Source: DYJB01 sp963777165 (lineage in GTDB: Bacteria > Chloroflexota > Anaerolineae > Anaerolineales > E44-bin32). From it: a stretch of 64,000 bases of DNA. Positions 45,997 through 54,344 of the stretch are shown here, piece by piece; position 1 is the stretch's first letter, and every line of letters begins with the position of its first letter. The DNA lies in the NCBI GenBank assembly GCA_963777165.1, contig CAVZPO010000023.1:124001-188000 (forward strand), written 5' to 3'. The translations under genes and the position numbers were made by a program. Below the pieces are notes generated by a model. That model was given only the letters and a program-made list of their open reading frames with translations, had not been told where the DNA came from and made no database searches.

Positions 45997-47319
45997 CTAC
46001 TTGGCCGGGAAGCGCTTGCCTAAGACCTCGTCCAGCGTCGGCTGGCCGATCTCCTGCAGGTCATAGCGGATGCGCTGCGCGGGCTTGTTCAGCTTCAACA
46101 GGCGTCCCAGGTCGATCGGCGTTCCGATCAGGACCAGATCGGCGTCCGATCGGTTGATCGTGCGCTCGAGCTCGCGCATCTGCTTGTCGCCGTAGCCCAT
46201 GGCCGGGAGGACGTTGCCGGTCGTCGGGTACTTGGCGTACGTGGCCGAGATCGTCCCCATGGCGAACGGCCGCGGGTCGATGATCTCGGCCGCTCCGAAC
46301 CGCTGGGCGGCCACCCAGCCGGCGCCGTAGGCCATCTCGCCGTGCGTCAGCGTCGGACCGTCTTCGACCACCAGCACGCGTTTGCCGCGGATCGCCGCCG
46401 CGTCGTCGACATAGATCGGGGAGGCGGCTTCGATCACGATCGCCTTCGGGTTGCGCGAGCGCACGTTGTTGCGCACGGTCAGCACGGCATCCCGGCTGGC
46501 CGTATCGACCTTGTTGATCACCACCACGTCGGCCATGATCAGATTGGCCTCGCCCGGGTGATACAGGAGTTCGTGCCCGGGACGGTGCGGGTCCACGACC
46601 ACGATGTGCAGGTCGCTCTGGTAGAACGACAGGTCGTTGTTGCCGCCGTCCCACAGGATGACGTCGACTTCCGCTTCCGCCTGGCGCAGGATACGCTCGT
46701 AGTCCACGCCGGCGTAGACGATGATGCCGCGGGCGATGTGCGGCTCGTACTCCTCCCGCTCTTCGATCGTGCAATCGTGTGCTGCCAGGTCCTTGTAGCT
46801 GGCGAAGCGCTGCACAGCCTGCTTCACCAGGTCCCCGTACGGCATCGGGTGGCGGATGGCGGCCACCCGGTAGCCGCGGGCCATCAGCAGCTCGGCCACG
46901 CGACGCGTGGTCTGGCTCTTCCCGCTCCCGGTCCGCACGGCGCAGATCGAGACGACCGGCTTGCTGGATTTCAACTGGGTCGACCAGGCGCCCATCAGCC
47001 GGAAGTCCGATCCGGCCGCCAGCACTTGCGACGCCTTGTGCATCACGGTCTCGTGGGAGACGTCGCTGTAGGCGAAGATCACCTGGTCGGGCTTGAGCTT
47101 TCCGATCAGGGAGACCAGCTCAGTCTCCGGATAGATGGGGATGCCCTTGGGGTATTGGGCGCCGGCCAGTTTGGCCGGGTAGGTGCGCCCTTCGATGTTG
47201 GGGATCTGGGTGGCGGTGAAGGCCACCACCTCATACGCCGGGTTGTCCCGGAAGTACACGTTGAAGTTGTGGAAGTCGCGCCCGGCGGCGCCCATGATGA
47301 TCACTCGCTGGCGGCTCAT
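45997..47319 (-). CDS. Cyclic 2,3-diphosphoglycerate synthetase-like P-loop protein
   Basis: 440 residues. N-terminal Rossmann region (RVIIMGAAGRDFHNFNVYFR, ATQIPNIEGRTYPAKLAG), then a P-loop domain from about residue 120 (VVSICAVRTGSGKSQTTRRVAELL), VDVILWDGGNNDLSFYQ, HIVVVDPHRPGHELLYHPGE, VVINKVDTA (GTPase-like NKxD) and TLTHGEMAYGAGWVAA. The order matches archaeal cDPG synthetases and their bacterial homologues. cDPG is a thermoprotectant in methanogens; whether this homologue makes it is unknown. It starts 57 nt after argS ends, same strand. Confidence 0.85.
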   Translation of the reverse strand: MSRQRVIIMGAAGRDFHNFNVYFRDNPAYEVVAFTATQIPNIEGRTYPAKLAGAQYPKGIPIYPETELVSLIGKLKPDQVIFAYSDVSHETVMHKASQVLAAGSDFRLMGAWSTQLKSSKPVVSICAVRTGSGKSQTTRRVAELLMARGYRVAAIRHPMPYGDLVKQAVQRFASYKDLAAHDCTIEEREEYEPHIARGIIVYAGVDYERILRQAEAEVDVILWDGGNNDLSFYQSDLHIVVVDPHRPGHELLYHPGEANLIMADVVVINKVDTASRDAVLTVRNNVRSRNPKAIVIEAASPIYVDDAAAIRGKRVLVVEDGPTLTHGEMAYGAGWVAAQRFGAAEIIDPRPFAMGTISATYAKYPTTGNVLPAMGYGDKQMRELERTINRSDADLVLIGTPIDLGRLLKLNKPAQRIRYDLQEIGQPTLDEVLGKRFPAK

Positions 47320-47376
47320 ACTGGTTCACATCTCCTTCGCGGGGCAGGGTGCCTTGTCGTCGATGGCATGCGTCGG

Positions 47377-49176
47377 CTACATCACCTCCGGCGCGGCGAT
47401 CGTAAGCAGCCGGAGGGAATTGGCCAGGGTCTGACGGGCGGCGGCGACCAGACGCAGCCGCGCAGCGCGCGCCGGCTCATCGGCCTGGAGCACCGGCACG
47501 GCGTGATAAAAGCTGTGAAAGGCGCGGGCCAGTTCGTACGCGTAGCTGGCCATGTGCAGCGGCTTGTACTCCAGCGCCGCCTGCTGCACCGCGGCCGGGA
47601 AGCGCGAGATCCAGTCGATCAGCTCGATCTCCGGCCGTTCCTGCGGCTCGTACTTCTCCGGCTGCGCCGGCAGGCTCTCGGCCTTGCGCAGGATGCTGTT
47701 GGCCCGCACATGGGCGTTCTGAATGTACGGTGCCGTCTGGCCGTCGAAGCTCAGGGCGCTGTCCCAGTCGAAGACGATGTCTTTGGTATTGTCAACCGAT
47801 AGCAGAGCATATGCCAGCGCGCCCAATCCCACCTGCCTGGCAACCATCCCGCGCTGCTCGGCCGGCAGGTCCGGGTTCTTCTCGGCAATCACCCCGAGCA
47901 CTCGGCGCTCCGCTTCCTCGAGCACGTCCATGAAGAAGACGACGTTGCCCTTGCGGGCCGACATCGCCCCGGCGGGCAGCGACACGAACCCGTAGGCCAG
48001 GTGGTGGCACTTGGATGCCTGGGGGAACCCCAACAGCTCGAGGATCTTGAACGCCTGCTGGAAGTGCAGGCTCTGGCGCACGTCCACGACGTAGATCGAA
48101 CGATCGACGTGGAACTGCTCGAACTTCTGCTTGGCCAGCGCCAGGTCCTTCGTCAGATAGAGCGTGGTCCCATCGCTGCGCAGCACCACCGCCGTGCGGT
48201 ACTTCTCCTTCTTCAGCCCGAGCTTCTCGTCGATACGCACGATCACCGGGCCGGCGGGCCGTTCGTCTTCGGCGACGCCCCGCGCGATCAGCTCGTCGAC
48301 GATCGCCTTGGCAGGCTCATCCGCCTCGCTCTCATAGAAGAAGACGTCGATGGCGATGTCCAGCAGGGAGAGGATGTCCAGCAGCTCATCCAGGCTCCAC
48401 TGCCGCGTCCGCCGCCACAGCTCGCGCACCTCCGGATCCCCGGTATCCCAACGCCGGTACATCTCGCGGCGTTCGGCCTCGTAGGCCTCGCGCTGCGCCG
48501 CCTGCTCGGCGGTCTCGCCCTCTTGCGCGGTCAGCAGCGCCGTCGCCTCGGCGTAAATCTTGAGCATCCATTGACCACGGGCGTGCACTCCCTCCGGCTC
48601 CTGGCCGAGGTGGAAGCGCTGGTACGCCCACATGCACGTGATCACGCCCAGGCCGATGTCGCCGGGGTAGGAGGCGCGGGTGGTGGGGAAGCCGGCGAAC
48701 TCGACCAGGCGGGCGAGCGACTCGCCCAGCAGCGCATTGCGCGCGTGTCCGATATGGAAGGAATGGTGTGTGTTCGGCTGGGCGTACTCGACCATCACCT
48801 GTTCTGCCTTCGGCTCCCCCCGCCCGAAGTCCGGCCCCCCTGTCAACGCGGACTCGACCACCCGGCCGGAAAACATCGCGGGGTCGACCAGGGCATTCAG
48901 GTAGGCCTTCTCAGCCTGCAGCCGGATGAACCCGAACGGCGGCGCGATCTGGTCGGCCACCGCGCGTGCCAGCTCTGCGGCGCGCTCGGGGACGCGCACG
49001 GGCTTGCCGGATCGCGCCTCGGCCGCGGCCGCTTGGAAGCAGACCGCGGTGCCAAAGCCCCAAGAGCCTTGAAAAGGAATCGGAGCCCACTCGACGCGGT
49101 CCGGAGGCGTCGCCCCCATGGACGTCAGCCGCTCGCGGATCTGATCAGAAAGCGCACCTAGTTCGGAACCGAACAC
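47377..49176 (-). CDS. argS: Arginyl-tRNA synthetase
   Basis: Class I synthetase charging tRNA-Arg, 599 residues. N-terminal Add-1-like domain (about 1-105), the HIGH signature in VEYAQPNTHHSFHIGHARNA, the catalytic Rossmann core, SARKGNVVFF as the KMSKS-equivalent loop (degenerate, as is usual for ArgRS), VVDVRQSLHFQQAFKIL, and the C-terminal anticodon-binding helices (YAYELARAFHSFYHAVPVL). GTG 49176 with GAGG upstream. A TATAAT box at 49205-49200 lies about 24 nt before the start. Confidence 0.96.
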   Translation of the reverse strand: MFGSELGALSDQIRERLTSMGATPPDRVEWAPIPFQGSWGFGTAVCFQAAAAEARSGKPVRVPERAAELARAVADQIAPPFGFIRLQAEKAYLNALVDPAMFSGRVVESALTGGPDFGRGEPKAEQVMVEYAQPNTHHSFHIGHARNALLGESLARLVEFAGFPTTRASYPGDIGLGVITCMWAYQRFHLGQEPEGVHARGQWMLKIYAEATALLTAQEGETAEQAAQREAYEAERREMYRRWDTGDPEVRELWRRTRQWSLDELLDILSLLDIAIDVFFYESEADEPAKAIVDELIARGVAEDERPAGPVIVRIDEKLGLKKEKYRTAVVLRSDGTTLYLTKDLALAKQKFEQFHVDRSIYVVDVRQSLHFQQAFKILELLGFPQASKCHHLAYGFVSLPAGAMSARKGNVVFFMDVLEEAERRVLGVIAEKNPDLPAEQRGMVARQVGLGALAYALLSVDNTKDIVFDWDSALSFDGQTAPYIQNAHVRANSILRKAESLPAQPEKYEPQERPEIELIDWISRFPAAVQQAALEYKPLHMASYAYELARAFHSFYHAVPVLQADEPARAARLRLVAAARQTLANSLRLLTIAAPEVM

Positions 49177-49221
49177 GTCACAGGCCTCGATGCCGGGCGA
49201 TTATAGCATCCGGTGGAAAGG

Positions 49222-49249
49222 GCACGACGCACCCGAGGGTGCGTCGTGC
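49222..49249 (-). terminator. Hairpin behind rpsT
   Basis: GCACGACGCACCC (49222-49234) and GGGTGCGTCGTGC (49237-49249), 13 complementary bases. On the minus strand it is followed by CCTTTCC, a weak U run. It lies between rpsT and the argS promoter. Confidence 0.6.
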
Positions 49250-49276
49250 AGGTAGAACAGAATGGGGAGGGCCCGG

Positions 49277-49546
49277 CTACTTGGCCTTCTGGGCCTTGGC
49301 CAGCGCCTTCATCAGGCGGCTCTTGCGACGGGCGGCGTTCTTCTTGTGCAGCACGCCCTTGACCGCCGCGCGGTCAAGCTCGCTGGCCGCCTTGCGCACG
49401 ATCGGCTCGGCCGTCTTGGCATCGGCCGTCACGGCCTGCCGGGCAACCTTCACCTGCGTGCGGGCGCGCGAGCGCAGATCCCGATTTCGAATCCGGCGCT
49501 TGACGTTCTGCCGGTTCCGTTTCTTGGCGGACTCGATGTTTGCCAA
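49277..49546 (-). CDS. rpsT: 30S ribosomal protein S20
   Basis: S20 binds 16S rRNA at the base of the small subunit. 89 residues, Lys/Arg/Ala-rich: ANIESAKKRNRQNVKRRIRN, SRARTQVKVARQAV, LDRAAVKGVLHKKNAARRKSRL. Start TTG 49546 was chosen because the usual S20 N-terminus M-A-N-I begins there and GGAGG lies 5 nt upstream; the longer frame from 49558 would translate that ribosome-binding site. It has its own promoter at 49581-49610. Confidence 0.95.
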   Translation of the reverse strand: MANIESAKKRNRQNVKRRIRNRDLRSRARTQVKVARQAVTADAKTAEPIVRKAASELDRAAVKGVLHKKNAARRKSRLMKALAKAQKAK

Positions 49547-49580
49547 TCTGGCCTCCAATAGCTTCTCTGCACAACCCGTT

Positions 49581-49610
49581 CATTCTACCCAGTCACACGC
49601 CGGTTGTCTA
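49581..49610 (-). promoter_or_regulatory. Promoter of rpsT
   Basis: TAGACA (49610-49605), 17-18 nt spacer, TAGAAT (49586-49581). Leader about 27 nt to TTG 49546. Confidence 0.6.
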
Positions 49611-50040
49611 GGGGCTGGCCTCCGCCGGCATCCTCGGCCGTGCCTCGGCCGCCGGCTGCGGCAAATGTCCCCAGGGCGATGCGGGCCTCCGCCCCCGGCT
49701 ACGTTCGCCATGCTGACCCAGCGGCACTGATCGACAAGGTCCGGTTCGGCAGGGCTGAGGCGATCCCTGACCGCACATATCTGTTCCCACATGCAGTTGG
49801 CTGCCATTGCTCGGTGGGTTGCGCATAGCCAGTAGACTTCGCCTACGCGCATCCAGTCGGAGCCAAAGAGAAGGGCCTGCGTCGAAGCAATTCTCCTGTC
49901 GAACCACGCCCGGGCTGCATCGCCGGGCAGGGTTGTTTCTCCGTAGCCGGGACGGGACAAGAGCGATGCTGCAAAGAGGCTAGGTCCCTTAAGCGTGTCT
50001 GTCCGCCCGCGATCGCAGGGAAGTGCAATGTGGCAGATGC
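49611..50040. other. Intergenic stretch without a convincing gene
   Basis: About 430 nt between the rpsT promoter and the polysaccharide deacetylase stop. A minus-strand open frame (49580-50077) crosses the rpsT promoter and has no recognisable domain. I see no RNA gene, repeat or strong hairpin here. It might hold a decayed gene. Confidence 0.5.
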
Positions 50041-51258
50041 TCAGGGCTTGGCTAGCGTCCCGTAGTCCTGCGCACACACGATGTCGTAGTATTCCAGCTC
50101 GGTGGCTTTGTTGGCTTCGGCAAGGGCGGCAGCTTCTTTTCCCATCAGGCGGATGTTATCGACTTCGCCGCTCACTTGGCTGGGCCAGTAGCGCGGCAGG
50201 GTCAGCAGGGGGTCACCAGCCGGGCCTTCGGGGAGATAGACCGGGCGCATGGGGTCCCTTGCCTGGGCCTGGGGAATCCAGTTGAACATCAGCGGCCCGC
50301 GCGGATTGATCGTGAACCCCACCCGGTAGCCGGCCGCGCGGGCAAACTCCACCGGGCGTTTCGCAAATCCACCCCCCGGCCAGATGATGGCGATCGGGCG
50401 GCGGCCAAAGTGGGCCTCCAACTCGGCCATCGATTGCTCCAGTTCCTGGCGCAGGTAGTCGTTGGTCGAGTCGTTGCTCATGGGGAGGTTGTGATAGTAA
50501 CCGTGCGACTCGACTTCGAAATGACCGCTCTCGTAGTAATGCTCAATTTGCGCCCACAGGTTGGGGTAGGTGCCGGCCATGGGGTCGCTATCCACAAAGG
50601 TGGCAGGCTTCTTATCGGTGGTGTCGTCACCGTAGCCGATGGGCCAGGCCAGGCTCATGCGCCAGTTGTTGGCCTCCAGCACGGGCAGGAAGGTGGAAAA
50701 GGCCGTGCCCGGGCGGCGATCATCCAGGATCATGACGAAGGAGCGCGGTGGGATTTTGGCGTTGGTTTCGAGGAAGTCGGCCAGTTGGCTGATGGTGATG
50801 GCCTCGAAGCCCTGTTCTTTCAGGTCGGCAATCAGCTTTTCAAATTGGAGTTGGGTGATTTCGTTCGGGTCGCTGATTTCAAATCGGGGAATGGCATGGA
50901 ACATGATGGGGATGACGATGGTGCCGGGGGCGGCGTTGTCGGGGTCCCACTTCATCCGCAGGTACTGGCACGCATCTTCAAGGTAGCTGACCGGCTGGTC
51001 GATCGGGTTGAGCCGGGTGGTTTGGTAGGGGCCGGGGAGGGCGGGCGGAGTGCGGATCGGCGTCGGGGTCGGGATGGGTGTAGGCGAAGGGGTGAGGGTC
51101 GGCGTCGCGGTCGGGCGCTGTGTGGAAGTTGGCGTCACGGTCGCCGGCGCGGGCTGCATCATCGAACATCCGGCCAACACCGATGCGCAACCGAGCATCA
51201 GGGCGGCGCGCAGCGCCGAACGGGCTAGCGGATGGGAGGTTCCTGGGACAGGGCGCAT
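50041..51258 (-). CDS. Polysaccharide-deacetylase-like lipoprotein
   Basis: 405 residues. Lipoprotein signal with lipobox LAGC (ALMLGCASVLAGCSMM), a Thr/Pro linker (about 40-70), then a NodB-like fold: IVIPIMFHAIPRF, LADFLETNAKIPPRSFVMILDDRRPG (the metal-binding D-D position), HFEVESHGYYHNLP (SH-x-x-x-H-N motif), HFGRRPIAIIWPGGGFAKR. It would act on cell-surface polysaccharide. ATG 51258 was preferred to GTG 51276 because a TATGAT box ends 6 nt before it, implying a leaderless message. Confidence 0.88.
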   Translation of the reverse strand: MRPVPGTSHPLARSALRAALMLGCASVLAGCSMMQPAPATVTPTSTQRPTATPTLTPSPTPIPTPTPIRTPPALPGPYQTTRLNPIDQPVSYLEDACQYLRMKWDPDNAAPGTIVIPIMFHAIPRFEISDPNEITQLQFEKLIADLKEQGFEAITISQLADFLETNAKIPPRSFVMILDDRRPGTAFSTFLPVLEANNWRMSLAWPIGYGDDTTDKKPATFVDSDPMAGTYPNLWAQIEHYYESGHFEVESHGYYHNLPMSNDSTNDYLRQELEQSMAELEAHFGRRPIAIIWPGGGFAKRPVEFARAAGYRVGFTINPRGPLMFNWIPQAQARDPMRPVYLPEGPAGDPLLTLPRYWPSQVSGEVDNIRLMGKEAAALAEANKATELEYYDIVCAQDYGTLAKP

Positions 51259-51380
51259 CCGCCAATCATACTGCACCCGGCCCGGTGCTCAGGTGCTCTG
51301 AACCGCGCCCAGCCGGGCACCGAGATCGGTGTTTCACCGCACGATCCACAGCGCGGACGGTTTTGACGGCCGGCGGAGGA

Positions 51381-53282
51381 CTACCCGGTGGCTGTCGGCG
51401 TCGGTGAAGGCCCAGGCGTCGGGGACGGGCCGGGGGTCACGGTCCGCGTCGGGGTGCGCGAGGGGGTCAGGACGCCCAAGAAGGTCGGCGAGGGGGTCCA
51501 CGTCGCCCCCTGCGTCGGCACCCGGCCGGTCAGCACCTGCAAATGCTGCTCGGCGAGGGCCCGGGCCTCGGGCGAGGCACCGCCCATCTCGAGGACGTAA
51601 TTCCAGCTGACGATGGCATCGTCCCGCAGAGGCGGATTGGTCGCCTCGTAGACCAGCCCCAGGAGGACGTAGACGTCGCCCTTGCGGCGCTCGCGGTTTC
51701 CGATCTTCCGCTCTTCATTCGCCAGCTTGAGTGCTTCGTTGAGCTGCAGCATCGCCTCCCGGTTGCGCCCGAGCATGTAGTAGGCGCGGGCGAAACCGAC
51801 ATACAGCTCGTAGTTGTCCGAGCCGAAGCGTCGCGCCTGGTTGAATTGCTCCAAGGCCGAGGCGGCATCGTTCTGGAGCAGGTAGTAGTAGCCTCGCCCG
51901 GTGTAGGCGGGCGAATGCCGGTCGTTGAGGGTCAGGGAGCGATCGACCGCAACCAGCGCCTCCTCGGTCTCGCCGGTCAGCACCAGGGCACGGCCGAGGT
52001 AGCTCCAGCCGAGGGGATCGTCGCTGGCATACAGCGTGTAGGTACGCAAGGGCCAGACCGCGTCGTTGTAAAGGCCCAGTTCATAGTAGCCGGATCCGAT
52101 CGCCAGGTAGCCCTCGACAATCGTCGGGTCGTTGGCGCTGCCCTCGATGGCATTCTTGACAGCGTCGTCATAGTTCGTTCGTCCGAACTGAGCCTGGCTC
52201 AGACGGATCAGGATGAGCGGGGTCACCACGCCGCGATCGACGGCGCGCTGCAGATACTCCTCCGCCTTGTCATACAGGCGCTTGCCGTTGTAATACTCCG
52301 CCAGCTCGAGATAGGCCTGCTCGAGGAACGGGTCGAGTTTGTACGCTTCCTCGAAATCCTTCAGGGCTCGTTGGTCGTTGATCGCCTGGAACGCCCGGCC
52401 GCGCCCCAGATAGCCGGGGGCATACTCCTTGTCCAGCAGGATGGCGGCGTCATAGGCAGCAAAGGATTGGCGCGGCTGACCGCCCAGCCGGATCGCCTCG
52501 CCTCGGAGGTACTGCACATCGGGCAGCCTGGGGGCCAGCTTGGCCACTTGGTCGAAGTAGCCCAGCGCCTCCTCGTACCGCGCGTTGTCCAGCGCCTCGA
52601 GCCCGGAGGCGTAGGCTTCGAACTGGTTGTGCGGCGTCGCCCCGGCGACCGGCGTCGGGGTCATCGTGAACGGGACGAGCGCCGAGAGGGGCGTACCGGC
52701 CAGCTCGGTCGGGACAGGGGTACGGTTGACCCGTGTGGCGGCCGGCAGCGGCGTCTCCGTCGGCGTTGCGATCAGCGCCGTCTCGGTGGGGGTGGGGCTG
52801 ATCGGCGCCAGGGCCGGCGGGGGCGCCAGGATCCGGCGGCTGAAGATGCCCAGGGCGGAGAACACCGGCCCGCCGTACACGAAAAGGATCGCCACGGCGA
52901 CGATCGCCAGGGCGCTCAAGGTGACGAAGCCCCAGTTCATCCGCCGGCCGCTGGACACCGGGGCGATGGCCGAGATGGCCGCCACCTGCCGACGAGGGAT
53001 GCGCAAGGAAGCCGCCAGCTCGGCATCTGCCGGCTTTCGGGCGCCCAGGATGACCAGGCCACGCATCGCAGCGCGGTTGGTGGGATCGAGCTTCAAGGCC
53101 AATTCGAGGCAGTAGACGCGCTCGCGGTCGGTGTCCACGACGGAGCTCATCCAGACCCAGTACTCGGCGTTGGCTGAGTCAGTGCGCAGCAACCGCGAGA
53201 ACAGGTCCCGCGCCCGCGCCCGATCTCCGGCGCGTGCGGCGGCGATGGCCTCGGTGATCATCGACTGCGAAGGGGTGACCAT
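51381..53282 (-). CDS. Membrane-anchored TPR-repeat protein
   Basis: 633 residues from ATG 53282. N-terminal TPR-like helices (ITEAIAAARAGDRARARDLFSRLL, cytoplasmic), one membrane helix (WGFVTLSALAIVAVAILFVYG, about 115-135), a Thr/Pro linker (about 150-215), then many tetratricopeptide repeats outside the membrane (for example ALDNARYEEALGYFDQVAKL, YAPGYLGRGRAFQAINDQ, YYLLQNDAASALEQFNQARR), ending in a TPSPTPGPS tail. This suggests a scaffold for envelope complexes. It is divergent from the LysM lipoprotein gene, sharing a 76-nt intergenic region. Confidence 0.85.
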   Translation of the reverse strand: MVTPSQSMITEAIAAARAGDRARARDLFSRLLRTDSANAEYWVWMSSVVDTDRERVYCLELALKLDPTNRAAMRGLVILGARKPADAELAASLRIPRRQVAAISAIAPVSSGRRMNWGFVTLSALAIVAVAILFVYGGPVFSALGIFSRRILAPPPALAPISPTPTETALIATPTETPLPAATRVNRTPVPTELAGTPLSALVPFTMTPTPVAGATPHNQFEAYASGLEALDNARYEEALGYFDQVAKLAPRLPDVQYLRGEAIRLGGQPRQSFAAYDAAILLDKEYAPGYLGRGRAFQAINDQRALKDFEEAYKLDPFLEQAYLELAEYYNGKRLYDKAEEYLQRAVDRGVVTPLILIRLSQAQFGRTNYDDAVKNAIEGSANDPTIVEGYLAIGSGYYELGLYNDAVWPLRTYTLYASDDPLGWSYLGRALVLTGETEEALVAVDRSLTLNDRHSPAYTGRGYYYLLQNDAASALEQFNQARRFGSDNYELYVGFARAYYMLGRNREAMLQLNEALKLANEERKIGNRERRKGDVYVLLGLVYEATNPPLRDDAIVSWNYVLEMGGASPEARALAEQHLQVLTGRVPTQGATWTPSPTFLGVLTPSRTPTRTVTPGPSPTPGPSPTPTATG

Positions 53283-53344
53283 AGTGACCTGGGTTCGGAG
53301 TCTAGCATAGCCGGCCCGCACGGACAACGCCACCCCCCCTTTGG

Positions 53345-53350
53345 TATAAT
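53345..53350 (+). promoter_or_regulatory. Leaderless -10 of the LysM lipoprotein gene
   Basis: TATAAT at 53345-53350 ends 8 nt before ATG 53359, so transcription should start at or next to the start codon. The -35 region (GGACAA, 53322-53327) is weak. Confidence 0.55.
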
Positions 53351-53358
53351 CCGCCGAC

Positions 53359-54327
53359 ATGGACGGCTGGGTCCGCGCCTTGCTCGCCGCTGCGGTTTCC
53401 GGAGTCCTGGCCGGATGTGCACCCAGAGGAACGGCGACCGCCCTCCCGGCCACCGCCACCCTGCAGCCCTATCGCTCGACCGTGGCGCCCACAATGGCCG
53501 GTGGCTCCGACGCCACCCTCGCGCTCCTACCGACGGCTGGGCCTTCGCCAACCCCACGGGCCCACACCGTCCGCGCCAATGACACTTTCCTTGGGATCGC
53601 CCTGGCGTATGGCCTGACCCGCGAAGAACTGTTGGCGGCGAACCCCGGACTTAACCCGGACTTCCTCAGCATCGGGCAGCAGCTGCTGATCCCCGCTCCC
53701 GGGGGCCAGGGAACAGCCACACCCATCCCGACGCCCACACCGCTCCCGCTGCAGACTTCAGACCCGCGCTGCTATCCCAGCGCTTCCGGCGGATTGTGGT
53801 GTCTGGTGAGTGTCACCAACACAACTGGCAGCCCCGTCGAGGGGTTGAGCGGGCTACTGACGCTCGTCGGATCGGAGGGCGAGCCGATGATGACCGTCGC
53901 CGTGTACCCTCCGCTCAACCTGCTGCCTGAGAATGAGGTTATGGTGCTGGCGGCCTACCTCGCCCCGCCGGTGCCGGAATTCTCCCGGGCGGTCGCCGCG
54001 CTGACGATGGCTGTTCCTGTACAAGGGGCCGAATCGCGGTATGCGTCCCTGGATTGGTCAATCACTCGCACGCAGCCGAGCGCAGATCAGCTGAGTTGGG
54101 AGGTCGCGGTCAGCGTCAAGGTGCCGGCCGACTCCGCCACACTGTGGCGGCTGGCCATCGGCCTATTCGCCCTGGACGATCAAGGGCAGGTGATCGGGTT
54201 CGCAAAATGGGAGCCGGCCGACGCTATGCGCCCGGGGGAGCAGAGCGAGGGCAGCCTGACCGTCTTTAGCCTCGGCCCGAGGATTGATCGGGTGGAGGTC
54301 CTGGCCGAGGCGTTGGTCGCTCCGTAA
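53359..54327 (+). CDS. LysM-domain lipoprotein
   Basis: 322 residues: signal peptide with lipobox LAGC (LLAAAVSGVLAGCAP), a Thr-rich linker, one LysM domain (about 68-112; HTVRANDTFLGIALAYGLTREELLAANPG, IGQQLLIP) that binds peptidoglycan or chitin-like glycans, a TPIPTPTPLP linker, and a C-terminal beta-sandwich (about 130-322; VSVTNTTGSPVEGLSGLLTLVG). The protein is probably lipid-anchored and holds the cell wall. No Shine-Dalgarno; leaderless promoter. Confidence 0.88.
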   Translation: MDGWVRALLAAAVSGVLAGCAPRGTATALPATATLQPYRSTVAPTMAGGSDATLALLPTAGPSPTPRAHTVRANDTFLGIALAYGLTREELLAANPGLNPDFLSIGQQLLIPAPGGQGTATPIPTPTPLPLQTSDPRCYPSASGGLWCLVSVTNTTGSPVEGLSGLLTLVGSEGEPMMTVAVYPPLNLLPENEVMVLAAYLAPPVPEFSRAVAALTMAVPVQGAESRYASLDWSITRTQPSADQLSWEVAVSVKVPADSATLWRLAIGLFALDDQGQVIGFAKWEPADAMRPGEQSEGSLTVFSLGPRIDRVEVLAEALVAP

Positions 54328-54344
54328 GCCGGCGCTGGCGCGAG

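Noticed and set aside
49580..50077. 165-codon minus-strand frame between rpsT and the deacetylase gene
   Set aside because: It runs over the rpsT promoter and shows no recognisable domain; listed only as an unexplained interval.
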